Part shown: one piece after another, positions 1 to 8,564 of the stretch
Position numbering within the stretch: position 1 is the first letter of the stretch
How the letters are laid out: each line of letters opens with the position of its first letter
Assembly (NCBI GenBank): GCA_902800585.1
Contig: CADCEW010000039.1
Location: 1 to 34,650, forward strand
Direction of reading: 5' to 3'
Length of the DNA: 34,650 bases
DNA from: an uncultured Prevotellaceae bacterium
GTDB taxonomy: Bacteria; Bacteroidota; Bacteroidia; Bacteroidales; Bacteroidaceae
The notes under the pieces: generated by a model
What the model was told of the DNA's origin: nothing
The model's input: only the letters and a program-made list of their open reading frames with translations
Database searches by the model: none
Translations under genes and position numbers: made by a program

Positions 1-1
1 T

Positions 2-1386
2 GTCTTAGTGGATTTTCGTCCGTTTTTTGAGAAAAAGAACGAGATATACACTTGGCTGTGGGAAAACTATCAGGTAGACTCATTACATGCCTATGGCGAT
101 TATGACGAGGCTTCTATGTTCTCATATGCCGCTGCTCTGGTGGTAGAAAGTTTCTACAATCACTATCTACAGAAGAGCGAGAAACGTGTAATCTATCATG
201 CCAACGAATGGATGTGTGGATTGGGTGCCTTATATATAAATAAGGTATTGCCTCAGATTGGTACTATTTTTACTACTCATGCTACCAGTATCGGTCGTTC
301 GATAGCAGGCAACCAGAAACCTCTCTACGATTATCTTTATGCCTATAATGGTGATCAGATGGCAGGTGAGTTGAATATGCAGAGCAAACACTCCATCGAG
401 AAACAGACAGCATGGTATGTGGACTGCTTTACGACGGTAAGTGATATTACAGCTAATGAATGTAAGGAATTGCTTGACAAACCTGTTGATGTAGTATTGC
501 CAAATGGTTTCGATAATAGTTTCGTGCCTAAGGCAGCTACTTTCACGAAGAAGCGTAAGGCGGCTCGTAAACTTCTGTTACAAGTTGCTAATGCCTTATT
601 GGGTGAGAATCTTGATGATGATACGCTGATAGTCTCGACATCTGGTCGTTATGAGTTCCGCAACAAGGGTATCGACGTCTTTGTGGAAGCTATGAATCGT
701 CTGTTACGTGATAAAGAACTGAAGAAGAAAGTACTTGCTTTCATTGAGGTACCTGGTTGGGTGGGAGAGCCTCGCAAGCTTCTGGCAAAACCTATACAGA
801 ACCACTTGAAGTACCTCAGGTAACGCATTGGCTACATAATATGAGTCAGGACAACGTTTTGGGTATGATGAAATACTACGATATGCACAACCGTAAGGAG
901 GATAAGGTGAAAGTTATTTTCCTTCCCTGTTATCTCGACAGTAAAGATGGGATTATGAACATGACCTACTACGATGTGGTGTTGGGCAATGATCTCTGCA
1001 TCTATCCTTCTTATTATGAACCATGGGGCTATACTCCGTTAGAGTCAATTGCATTCAAGGTACCTTGTATTACAACTGACCTTGCCGGTTTTGGTCTTTG
1101 GGCAAACAAGGTGTTCGGTCGCTATGGAGAAATAGAGGATGGAGTAAAGGTTATTCACCGAACGGACTATAACTATTCTGAAGTAGCTGATGCTATCAAG
1201 GATACTGTCGCCAAATTCTCTGGTATGACTAAGAAAGAGGTAGATGAATGTCGTAAGCATGCTGATTCACTTTCAAAGAAAGCTCTCTGGAGTGAGTTCA
1301 TTAAATATTATTATGAGGCGTATGATATTGCCCTCCGTAAAGTAGAAGAAAGAATTAAAAATAGTATTCAAATACAATTATTATGA
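2..1386 (+). pseudogene. Glycogen synthase (GT3-like), 5'-partial and frameshifted
   Basis: The gene enters from upstream of the window (the frame is open at base 2) and would add glucose from a nucleotide sugar to glycogen in the cytoplasm. The first piece (to 823) carries the stretch HAYGDYDEASMFSYAAAL and a typical glycosyltransferase core. The second piece resumes in another frame at about 778 and carries THWLHNMSQDNVLG and the donor-site region YPSYYEPWGYTPLESIAF, with a conserved end. The pieces join at 776-781: GEPRK is read in one frame and ASGKTY in the next, and about six residues expected between them appear to be missing, so the change looks like a loss of 3n+1 bases rather than a single-base slip. 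Frame 1 ends at TAA 821-823 as a shifted tail. It overlaps the phosphorylase gene by ATGA. A sequencing or assembly error is a real alternative. Confidence 0.85.
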
Positions 1387-3953
1387 AAATTAAAGCTGAT
1401 TATGCAAATGCTCCACAGTGGAAGAACCTGACCGTTAAGTCAAGTCTTCCAGAGCAGTTGAAGTGTTTGGACGAGATTGCCCACAATATGTGGTGGGTAT
1501 GGAACTACGAGGCACGTGACCTGTTCCGTGACCTTGACCCTGAGCTTTATCATGACGTGAAACACAATCCAGTCATGTTGCTGGAGCGTTTGACTTTCTC
1601 GCGTAAAGAAGAGATTGTTAAGGATAAGGCACTGATGAAACGTGTCAAGACGGTTTATGACCTGTTCCGCAAGTACATGGATGTAAAACCCGATTCAAAG
1701 CGTCCCTCTGTCGCCTACTTCTGCATGGAGTATGGTATCCACTCTGCCTTGAAGATTTATTCTGGCGGTCTTGGAATGCTGGCAGGTGACTATGTGAAGG
1801 AGGCTTCTGATTCTAACGTCGATATGTGTGCTGTTGGTTTTCTCTATCGTTTTGGCTATTTCACACAGAGCCTGTCTATGGACGGACAGCAGATTGCCAA
1901 TTACGAGACACAGAACTTCGGTTCACTGCCTATCGAACGCCAGCTGGACGAGGATGGCAACCCATTGGTAATAGACGTTCCTTACACCAACTATCAGGTG
2001 CATGCTTCTGTATGGCGTGTGAATGTAGGTCGTGTGAAACTCTATCTGCTGGATACAGACAATGAAATGAACTCTGAGTTCGACAAGCCTATCACCCATA
2101 GTCTTTATGGTGGTGACTGGGAGAACCGTTTGAAACAGGAGATTCTGTTGGGTATCGGTGGTATGCTGCTGTTGAAGAAACTGGGTATCAAGAAGGATAT
2201 CTATCACTGTAACGAGGGACATGCTGCCCTTTGTAACCTGCAGCGTCTGTGTGACTATATCGAGGGTGGCATGACCTTCAACCAGGCGTTGGAGCTCGTA
2301 CGTGCCTCATCACTCTATACTGTTCATACGCCAGTACCTGCTGGTCATGACTATTTCGAGGAAGGTTTGTTTGGTAAGTATATGGGTGCTTATCCTGCCA
2401 AGCTTGGTATCACATGGGATGAGTTCATCGGCATGGGTCGTACCAACCCTGAAGATCATAGTGAGAAGTTCTGCATGTCAACCTTCGCCTGCAACACTTG
2501 TCAGGAGGTGAATGGTGTGTCTAAGCTGCATGGATGGGTCAGCCAGCAGATGTTCGCTCCCATCTGGAACGGTTACTATCCTGAGGAGAACCATGTAGGT
2601 TACGTGACTAATGGTGTTCACTTCCCCACCTGGTGTGCTACTGAGTGGCGCCGCATCTATGCTAAGTACTTCGATCCGAATCACATGAGCGACCAGTCTA
2701 ACGAGGAGATCTGGCATGGTATCTACAACTGTCCCGATGAGGAGATATGGGCTACCCGTCAGACTCTGAAGAATAAACTGTTCGATTATATTGCAGTTCA
2801 GTTTACTGAGACATGGTTGAAGAACCAAGGTGATCCTGCCCGTGTAGTGAAACTGGTAGAGCGCTTCAATCCTAATGCACTTGTTATTGGCTTCTGCCGC
2901 CGCTTTGCTACCTACAAGCGTGCCCACCTGCTGTTTACAGACCTTGATCGCCTGAGAAGGATCGTCAACAATCCAGAGCGTCCTGTTATCTTCCTGTTCG
3001 CAGGTAAGGCTCACCCAGCTGATGGTGCAGGTCAGGGCTTAATTAAGAAGATCTTCGATATCTCGCAGCTTGATGAGTTCCAGGGTAAGATCATCTTCCT
3101 TGAGGACTACGACTTTCTGTTGGCTCGTCGTCTTGTTAGTGGTGTGGATATCTGGATGAATACGCCGACACGTCCGCTCGAGGCTTCTGGTACCTCTGGT
3201 GAGAAAGCTGAGATGAATGGTGTCGTCAACCTCTCCGTGAAGGATGGTTGGTGGTTGGAGGGCTATCGTGAGGGTGCCGGATGGGCTCTTACGGAGAAGC
3301 GTACCTACCAGAACCAGGGCTATCAGGACCAGCTTGATGCCGCTACTATCTATGGACTGTTGGAGAGTGAAATTATTCCTCTCTACTATGACAGGGACAA
3401 GAAGGGCATCTCCAAGGGTTGGATCAAGGTCATCAAGAACTCTATCGCCCAGATTGCTCCGCACTATACGATGAAGCGCCAGCTCGATGACTATTACAGC
3501 AAGTTCTACGAGAAAGAGGCTAAGCGTTTCAAGGAGCTCTCCAAGAACGACAACCGCCTTGCCAAGGATATCGCCCAGTGGAAAGAGGCTGTTGCCGAGC
3601 GTTGGGATGCCATCAATGTTGTCAGCTGCGAATGGAACTTCCCTGCAACAGGCTGTGAGGCAGGACAGAAGTACTATATCAAGTATGTCATCAATGAGCA
3701 GGGCCTCGATGATGCCATCGGACTGGAGAAGGTTAATGTCTTCATCGATAAGGACGGTAAGGAGAAAGTCTATAACGTGGAGCCGCTGAAGATGACAGGC
3801 CATGAGGGTAACAACTATACCTTCGAGGCTGAGTTGACACCACGTCAGTTCGGACAGTACAAGTCTGCCATCCGTATGTATCCGAAGCACAAGAACTTGC
3901 CTCACCGTCAGGACTTCTGCTATGTGAAGTGGTTGGAATTACCTAATATGTAA
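1383..3953 (+). CDS. glgP: Alpha-glucan (glycogen) phosphorylase, GT35
   Basis: This 856-residue enzyme releases glucose 1-phosphate from the ends of glycogen or maltodextrin, using pyridoxal phosphate. It is the shorter alpha-glucan family form that starts with a DUF3417-like N-terminal region ([14 protein letters not shown]). Recognisable blocks in order are [76 protein letters not shown] and [19 protein letters not shown]. Lys608 in the last block is the expected cofactor-binding lysine. The start codon overlaps the stop of the glycogen synthase (ATGA), so the synthesis and breakdown enzymes are translationally coupled. A terminator follows 18 bases after the stop. The family is secure; substrate length preference is not visible. 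Confidence 0.95.
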   Translation: MKIKADYANAPQWKNLTVKSSLPEQLKCLDEIAHNMWWVWNYEARDLFRDLDPELYHDVKHNPVMLLERLTFSRKEEIVKDKALMKRVKTVYDLFRKYMDVKPDSKRPSVAYFCMEYGIHSALKIYSGGLGMLAGDYVKEASDSNVDMCAVGFLYRFGYFTQSLSMDGQQIANYETQNFGSLPIERQLDEDGNPLVIDVPYTNYQVHASVWRVNVGRVKLYLLDTDNEMNSEFDKPITHSLYGGDWENRLKQEILLGIGGMLLLKKLGIKKDIYHCNEGHAALCNLQRLCDYIEGGMTFNQALELVRASSLYTVHTPVPAGHDYFEEGLFGKYMGAYPAKLGITWDEFIGMGRTNPEDHSEKFCMSTFACNTCQEVNGVSKLHGWVSQQMFAPIWNGYYPEENHVGYVTNGVHFPTWCATEWRRIYAKYFDPNHMSDQSNEEIWHGIYNCPDEEIWATRQTLKNKLFDYIAVQFTETWLKNQGDPARVVKLVERFNPNALVIGFCRRFATYKRAHLLFTDLDRLRRIVNNPERPVIFLFAGKAHPADGAGQGLIKKIFDISQLDEFQGKIIFLEDYDFLLARRLVSGVDIWMNTPTRPLEASGTSGEKAEMNGVVNLSVKDGWWLEGYREGAGWALTEKRTYQNQGYQDQLDAATIYGLLESEIIPLYYDRDKKGISKGWIKVIKNSIAQIAPHYTMKRQLDDYYSKFYEKEAKRFKELSKNDNRLAKDIAQWKEAVAERWDAINVVSCEWNFPATGCEAGQKYYIKYVINEQGLDDAIGLEKVNVFIDKDGKEKVYNVEPLKMTGHEGNNYTFEAELTPRQFGQYKSAIRMYPKHKNLPHRQDFCYVKWLELPNM

Positions 3954-3971
3954 GAGGTATCTATATTAATC

Positions 3972-4008
3972 AATAAAGGCGATCTGTAAGGACCGCCTTT
4001 ATTTTTAT
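3972..4008 (+). terminator. Intrinsic terminator of the glycogen operon
   Basis: A perfect 10-bp stem (AATAAAGGCG at 3972-3981 with CGCCTTTATT at 3994-4003), a 12-base loop and a T-rich tail. It lies between convergent genes and its A-rich left flank may let it serve the minus-strand operon too. Confidence 0.85.
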
Positions 4009-4021
4009 CGTAAGAATAAAA

Positions 4022-5122
4022 CTATTTCAGTTGCTCGGCAATAAATTTCTCCAGCTGTTCGCCACGAAGACCACGACGGAGAATCTTTCCATTTTGATCA
4101 ATGACAACAGTATGAGGAATACTGGTGATATTAAACATCTGGGCTGCGGCATTATCCCAGCCTTTCAAGTCACTCATTTGCGGCCATGGGATGTTTAACT
4201 GGTCTGTTGCCTTTTTCCATGCATCCTCATCCTCGTCAAGAGAGATACCGACAATACCCAGTCCCTTGTCCTTATAGGTTTTATAGATATCAAGCATCAA
4301 GGGCATCTCTTGTCGGCAAGGCGCACACCAACTAGCCCAGAAGTCAAGGATGGTAATGCGGTTCTTTTTTATCTCACTCATCACATTCAGTGGTGCCCCT
4401 CCGATAGTGTTCATTGTGAAGTCCTTGATGGTGGAACCTTCTTCCGTCTTAGCGGAATTACTGATGAGTTGCTCCATTTGCGGAATGGGTTCACGTCGAC
4501 GCAGCCTTTCAGGCATCATCTTGATGAGTCGCAGACGATTGCTATTGGAAATAATCTCCTCAGGATACATTGTCAGCAGGAAATAACCCAACTCATTTTG
4601 GATATTACGCTCCGTGGCATCCAGTACAATCGATTTGAAACGATTGTTTAACTGCTCTATACGGCTCATCGCCTTATCCTGTTCCTCTTGTGTCGCCTTA
4701 TCGTTGGCATAGAGTTTTTCAGCGATATTATTGATTTCCTTTCCAATTACCATAGTCGAATCATTCATGCGCTGCCACTCTTCATTGATATAAGTGCCGC
4801 CGACACGGGATGCGCCTGGCGTTTTGGAGAGTATAACCTTGATGGTTCCTGGCTCAATGAAAAGAGGAACAGTTAAATTCTCGTTATCCTTGTTATATAT
4901 CAGACAGAAATAGGTGGAGTCGGTCTCACCGCTGAGTTCAAACTGTCCGTCTTTGACAAGAATGGTGTCGCGGGGAATTCCTAATTGGAGATCGGTAGTC
5001 AGAAAGAGCGTGTCTCCATCAGCGATATCATCGACAGAACCCTTGATTTTGTATGTATTAGACTGACAGGCAGCAAGCATAATACCTGTTACTGTCAGGA
5101 TAAGAAAGGATTTAATGTTCAT
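4022..5122 (-). CDS. TlpA-like thioredoxin-fold lipoprotein with DUF4369-like N-terminus
   Basis: A 366-residue exported thiol-disulfide protein. The signal peptide ends in the lipobox LAAC with Cys19, so it should be lipid-anchored in the periplasm or outer membrane. Residues about 22-110 resemble the DUF4369 beta domain that precedes Bacteroidota thioredoxins (KIKGSVDDIADGDTLFL). A charged, probably helical linker follows. The C-terminal thioredoxin domain holds the active site WASWCAPCR with Cys266 and Cys269, followed by a cis-proline region (SIPHTVVID). It probably reduces or isomerises disulfides, but the partner is unknown. The start codon directly abuts the stop of prs with no gap, so the two are co-transcribed although functionally unrelated. 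Confidence 0.92.
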   Translation of the reverse strand: MNIKSFLILTVTGIMLAACQSNTYKIKGSVDDIADGDTLFLTTDLQLGIPRDTILVKDGQFELSGETDSTYFCLIYNKDNENLTVPLFIEPGTIKVILSKTPGASRVGGTYINEEWQRMNDSTMVIGKEINNIAEKLYANDKATQEEQDKAMSRIEQLNNRFKSIVLDATERNIQNELGYFLLTMYPEEIISNSNRLRLIKMMPERLRRREPIPQMEQLISNSAKTEEGSTIKDFTMNTIGGAPLNVMSEIKKNRITILDFWASWCAPCRQEMPLMLDIYKTYKDKGLGIVGISLDEDEDAWKKATDQLNIPWPQMSDLKGWDNAAAQMFNITSIPHTVVIDQNGKILRRGLRGEQLEKFIAEQLK

Positions 5123-6061
5123 TTATACAATATATTGACTGGAAATACTTTCATTGTTGATGACGCGACGGATAGTCTCGGCAAACAAATCGGCAACACT
5201 GAGTTGCTTGACCTTGGCGCAACGCTGTGTATAGGGGATAGAGTCTGTGAAGACAATCTCCTCCAAGGCAGATTCCTGTACACGGTCACTGGCAGGTCCG
5301 CTCATCACACAGTGTGAAGCACAGGCACGTACAGACTTGGCACCAGATGCTTTCATGATGTCTGCAGCCTTCGTAATCGTTCCTGCGGTGTCAACCATAT
5401 CGTCAATAATAACGACATTCTTGCCTTCCACATCACCGATAATCTGCATGGTGGCAACCACATTAGCACGGGCACGGGTCTTGTTACAGAGTACCAATGG
5501 ACAACCTAAATACTTGGCATAAGTGTTGGCACGTTTGGAACCGCCAACGTCAGGTGATGCAATGACAAGGTCTTCGAGCTCCAGACTCTGTAAGTAAGGC
5601 AGGATGACGTTCGATGCATAGAGATGATCAACAGGAACATCAAAGAATCCCTGTATCTGGTCAGCATGCAGGTCCATTGTAATCACACGGTCGACACCAG
5701 CCACAGAAAGCAAGTCTGCAACCAGTTTAGCACCGATACTGACACGTGGTTTGTCCTTGCGGTCCTGACGTGCCCACCCGAAATAGGGGATAACAGCATT
5801 GATAGTACGTGCTGAGGCTCGTTTGGCGGCATCAATCATCAGCAACAACTCCATGAGGTTGTCACTATTGGGGAAGGTGCTTTGTACGAGGAAGATGTCA
5901 CGACCACGGATGGACTCCTCGTATGATACAGCAAACTCGCCGTCGGAGAACTTGGTGATTTGCAGTTCACCTAACGGACATCCTAAGCTTAGACAGATTT
6001 TCTCTGCGAGGTACTTTGTGGCAGTACCCGAGAATACCATGTAATTTTTATTAGATTTCAT
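5123..6061 (-). CDS. prs: Ribose-phosphate pyrophosphokinase (PRPP synthetase)
   Basis: This 312-residue cytoplasmic enzyme makes phosphoribosyl pyrophosphate from ribose 5-phosphate and ATP for nucleotide, histidine and NAD synthesis. Visible family blocks are FSDGEFAVSYEESIRG near the N-terminus, PYFGWARQDRK (ATP-contacting flexible loop), the metal-binding MDLHADQIQGFF, and the PRPP-binding signature VVIIDDMVDTAGTI. The length is normal for the bacterial class I enzyme. It lies 11 bases downstream of the ThiE-like gene and abuts the TlpA-like gene, forming a three-gene minus-strand unit. No promoter motif is seen in the 11-base gap, so expression should come from the promoter at 6706-6713. 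Confidence 0.97.
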   Translation of the reverse strand: MKSNKNYMVFSGTATKYLAEKICLSLGCPLGELQITKFSDGEFAVSYEESIRGRDIFLVQSTFPNSDNLMELLLMIDAAKRASARTINAVIPYFGWARQDRKDKPRVSIGAKLVADLLSVAGVDRVITMDLHADQIQGFFDVPVDHLYASNVILPYLQSLELEDLVIASPDVGGSKRANTYAKYLGCPLVLCNKTRARANVVATMQIIGDVEGKNVVIIDDMVDTAGTITKAADIMKASGAKSVRACASHCVMSGPASDRVQESALEEIVFTDSIPYTQRCAKVKQLSVADLFAETIRRVINNESISSQYIV

Positions 6062-6072
6062 ATATTATAGTT

Positions 6073-6681
6073 TTATCCTATTGCTTTTCTTATCTTCTCA
6101 AAATGAGCTATCAGTGCCTTATAGTCAAGTTCCTGATGAATATTAAAGCGATTCCAGAGATCGCCGCATATCACGACGCCACCGAAGCCAAGGTCTTTGG
6201 CAACGCGTATATTGTCGATATTCATACCGCCCAGTGCATAGACATGGCGGTCGATGAGTCCGTGTTTGGAGGCATTCTCCAACTCGTTTGCAGTGAATGA
6301 CGATTTCTCATTGACATTTGTCAGACTGTCGAAGATATTTTTCAGGAAGACATACTCCGACTGCCGTTTGGTCTCTTTCAAATCTTCCAGTCGAGTGCAG
6401 GAGCGACTTACCTTCCCTTTATAGCCATTAGGAACAGGAGTATTCTGGTCGTCCAGGTGAATGCCCTTTAGTTTGTACTCTTCTTTTAGGTAGAAATGCC
6501 CATGGACCACTATTTTCGAATGATACTCATCAGGCAAGAGCGTCAACAACCTCTCTGCATACATGGGCGATGAATCGGGCTTGTGTAGATGCAGGATGTC
6601 AAGTCCTTCTTCAAAGAGGGATGACAGTATCTTGTCTTCTTCCACGAAAAACGTGGGTTGAGTCATTACTATGAGTTTCAT
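6073..6681 (-). CDS. ThiE/TenI-like thiamine phosphate synthase family protein
   Basis: A 202-residue protein with the TIM-barrel pattern of the thiamine phosphate synthase family: LHLHKP near residue 33, IVVHGHFYLKEEYKLKGIHLDD in the middle, and ALGGMNIDNIRVAKDLGFGGVVICGDLW at the end, which carries the phosphate-binding glycine turns. A longer frame begins at 6747, but the promoter box at 6706-6713 lies inside that extension and MKLIVMTQP is the natural N-terminus, so 6681 was chosen. It stands away from any other thiamine genes, next to prs, and many Bacteroidota carry such isolated members. Whether it makes thiamine phosphate or acts elsewhere cannot be told from the sequence. Confidence 0.8.
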   Translation of the reverse strand: MKLIVMTQPTFFVEEDKILSSLFEEGLDILHLHKPDSSPMYAERLLTLLPDEYHSKIVVHGHFYLKEEYKLKGIHLDDQNTPVPNGYKGKVSRSCTRLEDLKETKRQSEYVFLKNIFDSLTNVNEKSSFTANELENASKHGLIDRHVYALGGMNIDNIRVAKDLGFGGVVICGDLWNRFNIHQELDYKALIAHFEKIRKAIG

Positions 6682-6705
6682 TGTATAATTATCTCGATTC
6701 ACCTG

Positions 6706-6713
6706 CAAAAATA
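6706..6713 (-). promoter_or_regulatory. Bacteroidota -7 promoter box for the ThiE-like/prs/TlpA unit
   Basis: The minus strand reads TATTTTTG, matching TAnnTTTG, and would start transcription near 6700, about 19 bases before the start codon at 6681. A clear -33 element is not seen. Confidence 0.55.
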
Positions 6714-6755
6714 ATAATTTTAATCGAATAATGCAATTTAACCGCAATAAAAGTT

Positions 6756-6763
6756 TATCTTTG
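6756..6763 (+). promoter_or_regulatory. Bacteroidota -7 promoter box for nspC
   Basis: TATCTTTG matches TAnnTTTG and lies 29 bases before the ATG at 6793. It is divergent to the box at 6706-6713, so about 40 bases separate two opposite promoters. Confidence 0.6.
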
Positions 6764-6792
6764 CAGTCGAAAAATATATTTTGCTCAAGAAA

Positions 6793-7929
6793 ATGGAAAT
6801 AAAGACACCTATTTATATTATAGAAGAGGAGAAACTTCGCCGTAACCTGTCGCTAATCCGACAAATCGCAGAAAGAACAGATTCGGTATTTATCCTTGCC
6901 TTCAAGGCTTTCGCCTTGTGGAAGACCTTCCCAATTTTCCGAGCGTATATCCGTTCTACAACGGCAAGTTCGCTGTCTGAGGCGAAGTTAGCCTTTCATG
7001 AGTTTGGCAGCAAGGCCCATACATTCTCGCCTGCCTATACCGATGAGGAGATAGATGAGATAGTAGCTTGTTCGTCACACCTTACCTTCAATTCTCTGTC
7101 CCAATATGAGCGTTATCATCAAAGGGCAGCAACTTGCTCCTTGGGATTACGTATTAATCCAGAGTATTCCGAGGTGGGAACGCTGTTATATAACCCATGT
7201 GCACCAGGTACCCGTTTTGGCGTAACGGCAGATAAACTGCCCCAGCAGTTGCCTTCCGATATTGAGGGCTTCCATTGTCATTGTCATTGCGAGAGTGGGG
7301 CGGATGTGTTTGAACGTACTCTCCAGCATATAGAAGAGAAATTCTCTCCGTGGTTTGCTCAACTGAAATGGATTAATTTCGGAGGAGGACATCTGGTAAC
7401 ACGGAAAGACTATGATATAGAACTGTTTGTAAGAACCGTACAGGGATTCCATCAGCGATATCCTCACTTGAAGGTTATCTTCGAACCAGGTAGTGCGTTT
7501 GCCTGGCAGACGGGTCCATTGGTGTCTCATGTTGTGGATATTGTAGAAGACAAAGGTATCAAAACAGCTATTCTTGATGTCAGTTTCACATGCCATATGC
7601 CTGATTGTCTGGAGATGCCATATAATCCTGATGTCCGTGGAGCGATACATGTTTCCGAATATTCTGAAAATTCCGAATACTCCGAATATACTTACCGCCT
7701 CGGCGGTAACAGTTGCTTGGCTGGTGACTTCATGGCTTCATGGCAATTCGATCATGAGTTACAGGTCGGCGATGAGGTTATCTTCGAAGATATGATTCAT
7801 TATACAACAGTCAAGACGAATATGTTTAATGGAATCTCTCATCCTGCCATTGGAATGCTTCATGTAGACGGGACTCTGGAAATCCTTCGTCAATATGGCT
7901 ATGAGGATTACAGAAATCGAATGGATTGA
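6793..7929 (+). CDS. nspC: Carboxynorspermidine (carboxyspermidine) decarboxylase
   Basis: A 378-residue PLP enzyme of the alanine-racemase fold that makes spermidine or norspermidine by decarboxylating the carboxy-polyamine. Lys38 in ILAFKAFALW is the expected cofactor lysine. Other blocks are RINPEYSEVGTLLYNPCAPGTRFG, GFHCHCHCESGAD, NFGGGH, EPGSAFAW and the substrate-site Cys region VSFTCHMPDCLEMPYNPDVRGA. The frame is open from a TTG at 6781, but MEIKTPIYIIEE from the ATG at 6793 fits the family and the promoter. An unusual run of SEY/SEN triplets (residues about 288-299) sits just before the conserved YRLGGNSCLAGDF, where family members have a short variable loop. The partner dehydrogenase is not in this window. 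Confidence 0.93.
   Translation: MEIKTPIYIIEEEKLRRNLSLIRQIAERTDSVFILAFKAFALWKTFPIFRAYIRSTTASSLSEAKLAFHEFGSKAHTFSPAYTDEEIDEIVACSSHLTFNSLSQYERYHQRAATCSLGLRINPEYSEVGTLLYNPCAPGTRFGVTADKLPQQLPSDIEGFHCHCHCESGADVFERTLQHIEEKFSPWFAQLKWINFGGGHLVTRKDYDIELFVRTVQGFHQRYPHLKVIFEPGSAFAWQTGPLVSHVVDIVEDKGIKTAILDVSFTCHMPDCLEMPYNPDVRGAIHVSEYSENSEYSEYTYRLGGNSCLAGDFMASWQFDHELQVGDEVIFEDMIHYTTVKTNMFNGISHPAIGMLHVDGTLEILRQYGYEDYRNRMD
7654..7689 (+). repeat. Four in-frame 9-base repeats inside nspC
   Basis: Four consecutive units close to TCCGAATAT (tccgaatat, tctgaaaat, tccgaatac, tccgaatat) encode SEY SEN SEY SEY. The period is a multiple of three, so copy-number change would keep the frame. Confidence 0.85.
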
Positions 7930-7959
7930 AACTTTTTTTATAAAAAATCAATAGAAAAG

Positions 7960-7990
7960 TTTGTCAGTTCCGAAAAAAACATTACCTTTG
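7960..7990 (+). promoter_or_regulatory. Promoter of the tRNA cluster
   Basis: TTTG at 7960-7963, 19 bases, then TACCTTTG at 7983-7990: a full match to the Bacteroidota TTTG / TAnnTTTG promoter, about 120 bases ahead of the first tRNA. Confidence 0.75.
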
Positions 7991-8037
7991 CATCCGCAAT
8001 CGAGAGAGATGCCCCGAAGAAAAGACGGAATATCCGC

Positions 8038-8080
8038 GCAAGCGAGAGCAGAAAAGTATGCATTTATGCCGAGTGCAGCC
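8038..8080 (+). repeat. Imperfect palindromic element, copy A
   Basis: A 43-base element beginning GCAAGCGAG and ending GCCGAGTGCAGCC, with an inner imperfect stem GCAGAAA / TTTATGC that has one G-A mismatch. A sister copy lies exactly 348 bases downstream, also ahead of a tRNA-Gly. It resembles short intergenic repeats I associate with Prevotella genomes (from memory, not searched). Confidence 0.6.
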
Positions 8081-8084
8081 GGAT

Positions 8085-8183
8085 ATGCCGATTGGATTCC
8101 GAAGGAATACAAGCGGAAATAGCTCAGTTGGTAGAGCACAACCTTGCCAAGGTTGGGGTCGCGGGTCCGAGTCCCGTTTTCCG
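8085..8183 (+). repeat. 99-base exact direct repeat, copy 1 (contains tRNA-Gly)
   Basis: Identical base for base to 8433-8531. It covers 28 bases of leader and the tRNA-Gly up to the third-last acceptor bases. The identity stops at base 8184, where copy 1 runs into tRNA-Leu-like sequence. Confidence 0.97.
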
Positions 8184-8184
8184 G
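8113..8184 (+). tRNA. tRNA-Gly(GCC), copy 1, altered 3' end
   Basis: The cloverleaf is GCGGAAA acceptor, D-arm GCTC/GAGC, anticodon stem CAACC/GGTTG with loop TTGCCAA, T-stem GCGGG/CCCGT. The acceptor 3' side reads TTTCCG then G, so the first base pair would be G-G, unlike copy 2 (G-T). The T-loop reads TCCGAGT, putting C where position 55 is nearly always U. There is no normal discriminator or CCA: the sequence continues straight into a tRNA-Leu 3' part. Charging and 3' processing of this copy are doubtful. Confidence 0.8.
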
Positions 8185-8235
8185 TTTCAGGTGCGTGTGC
8201 CGCGAGGCGTGCAGGTTCGAGTCCTGTTCTGGGCA
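8184..8235 (+). pseudogene. 3' fragment of a tRNA-Leu(CAG), fused to tRNA-Gly copy 1
   Basis: From base 8186 the sequence reads like a tRNA-Leu from the anticodon loop onward: loop TTCAGGT, a class II variable arm with GCC/GGC stem (8200-8209 area), T-stem GCAGG/CCTGT around loop TTCGAGT, acceptor 3' strand TCTGGGC at 8228-8234 and discriminator A at 8235. The 5' half (a GCCCAGA acceptor strand and D-arm) is absent; upstream is tRNA-Gly. It is followed by CTCTTTTTTATT, which may act as a transcript end. Confidence 0.75.
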
Positions 8236-8262
8236 CTCTTTTTTATTCAATGTTTATATGTT

Positions 8263-8349
8263 GGAGAGGTGGCGGAATTGGTAGACGCGCTACTTTGAGG
8301 GGGTAGTGTCAATTGCGACGTGGGAGTTCGAGTCTCCTCCTCTTCACCA
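8263..8349 (+). tRNA. tRNA-Leu(GAG)
   Basis: Class II tRNA of 87 bases with acceptor GGAGAGG/CCTCTTC, anticodon stem CTACT/GGTAG with loop TTGAGGG, a long variable arm, T-loop TTCGAGT and an encoded ACCA end. It looks intact. Confidence 0.92.
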
Positions 8350-8385
8350 AAAAGAAATATAGCGGAGGAAACGCGGAATTTTCGT

Positions 8386-8428
8386 GCAAGCCGAGTGTAG
8401 AAAGTTTACTTTATACCGAGGCGCCGCC
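8386..8428 (+). repeat. Imperfect palindromic element, copy B
   Basis: A 43-base element matching copy A at 8038-8080: GCAAGCCGAG start, GTAGAAAGT / ACTTTATAC stem with the same G-A mismatch, then CCGAGGCGCCGCC. It lies 33 bases before the second tRNA-Gly. Confidence 0.6.
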
Positions 8429-8432
8429 GAAA

Positions 8433-8531
8433 ATGCCGATTGGATTCCGAAGGAATACAAGCGGAAATAGCTCAGTTGGTAGAGCACAACCTTGCCAAGG
8501 TTGGGGTCGCGGGTCCGAGTCCCGTTTTCCG
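8433..8531 (+). repeat. 99-base exact direct repeat, copy 2 (contains tRNA-Gly)
   Basis: Identical to 8085-8183 at an offset of 348 bases. Similarity continues upstream at the same offset through the palindromic element but with many differences. Confidence 0.97.
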
Positions 8532-8533
8532 TT
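8461..8533 (+). tRNA. tRNA-Gly(GCC), copy 2
   Basis: Same body as copy 1, but with a usable acceptor stem GCGGAAA/TTTCCGT (terminal G-T pair) and T at the discriminator position; CCA is not encoded. It shares the unusual T-loop TCCGAGT. This is probably the functional glycine tRNA of the pair. Confidence 0.9.
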
Positions 8534-8564
8534 CTCATAAATCTTTTGAAAACAAACTATTCTG

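Noticed and set aside
3039-3905. 288-residue open frame on the minus strand inside the phosphorylase gene
   Set aside because: It is antisense to a fully conserved enzyme and has the Leu/Ile-rich composition produced by reverse reading of biased codons; no domain or promoter is seen.
8058-8540. Open frames across the tRNA cluster
   Set aside because: They repeat because the tRNA-Gly unit is duplicated; they cross tRNA genes in frame and show no protein character.
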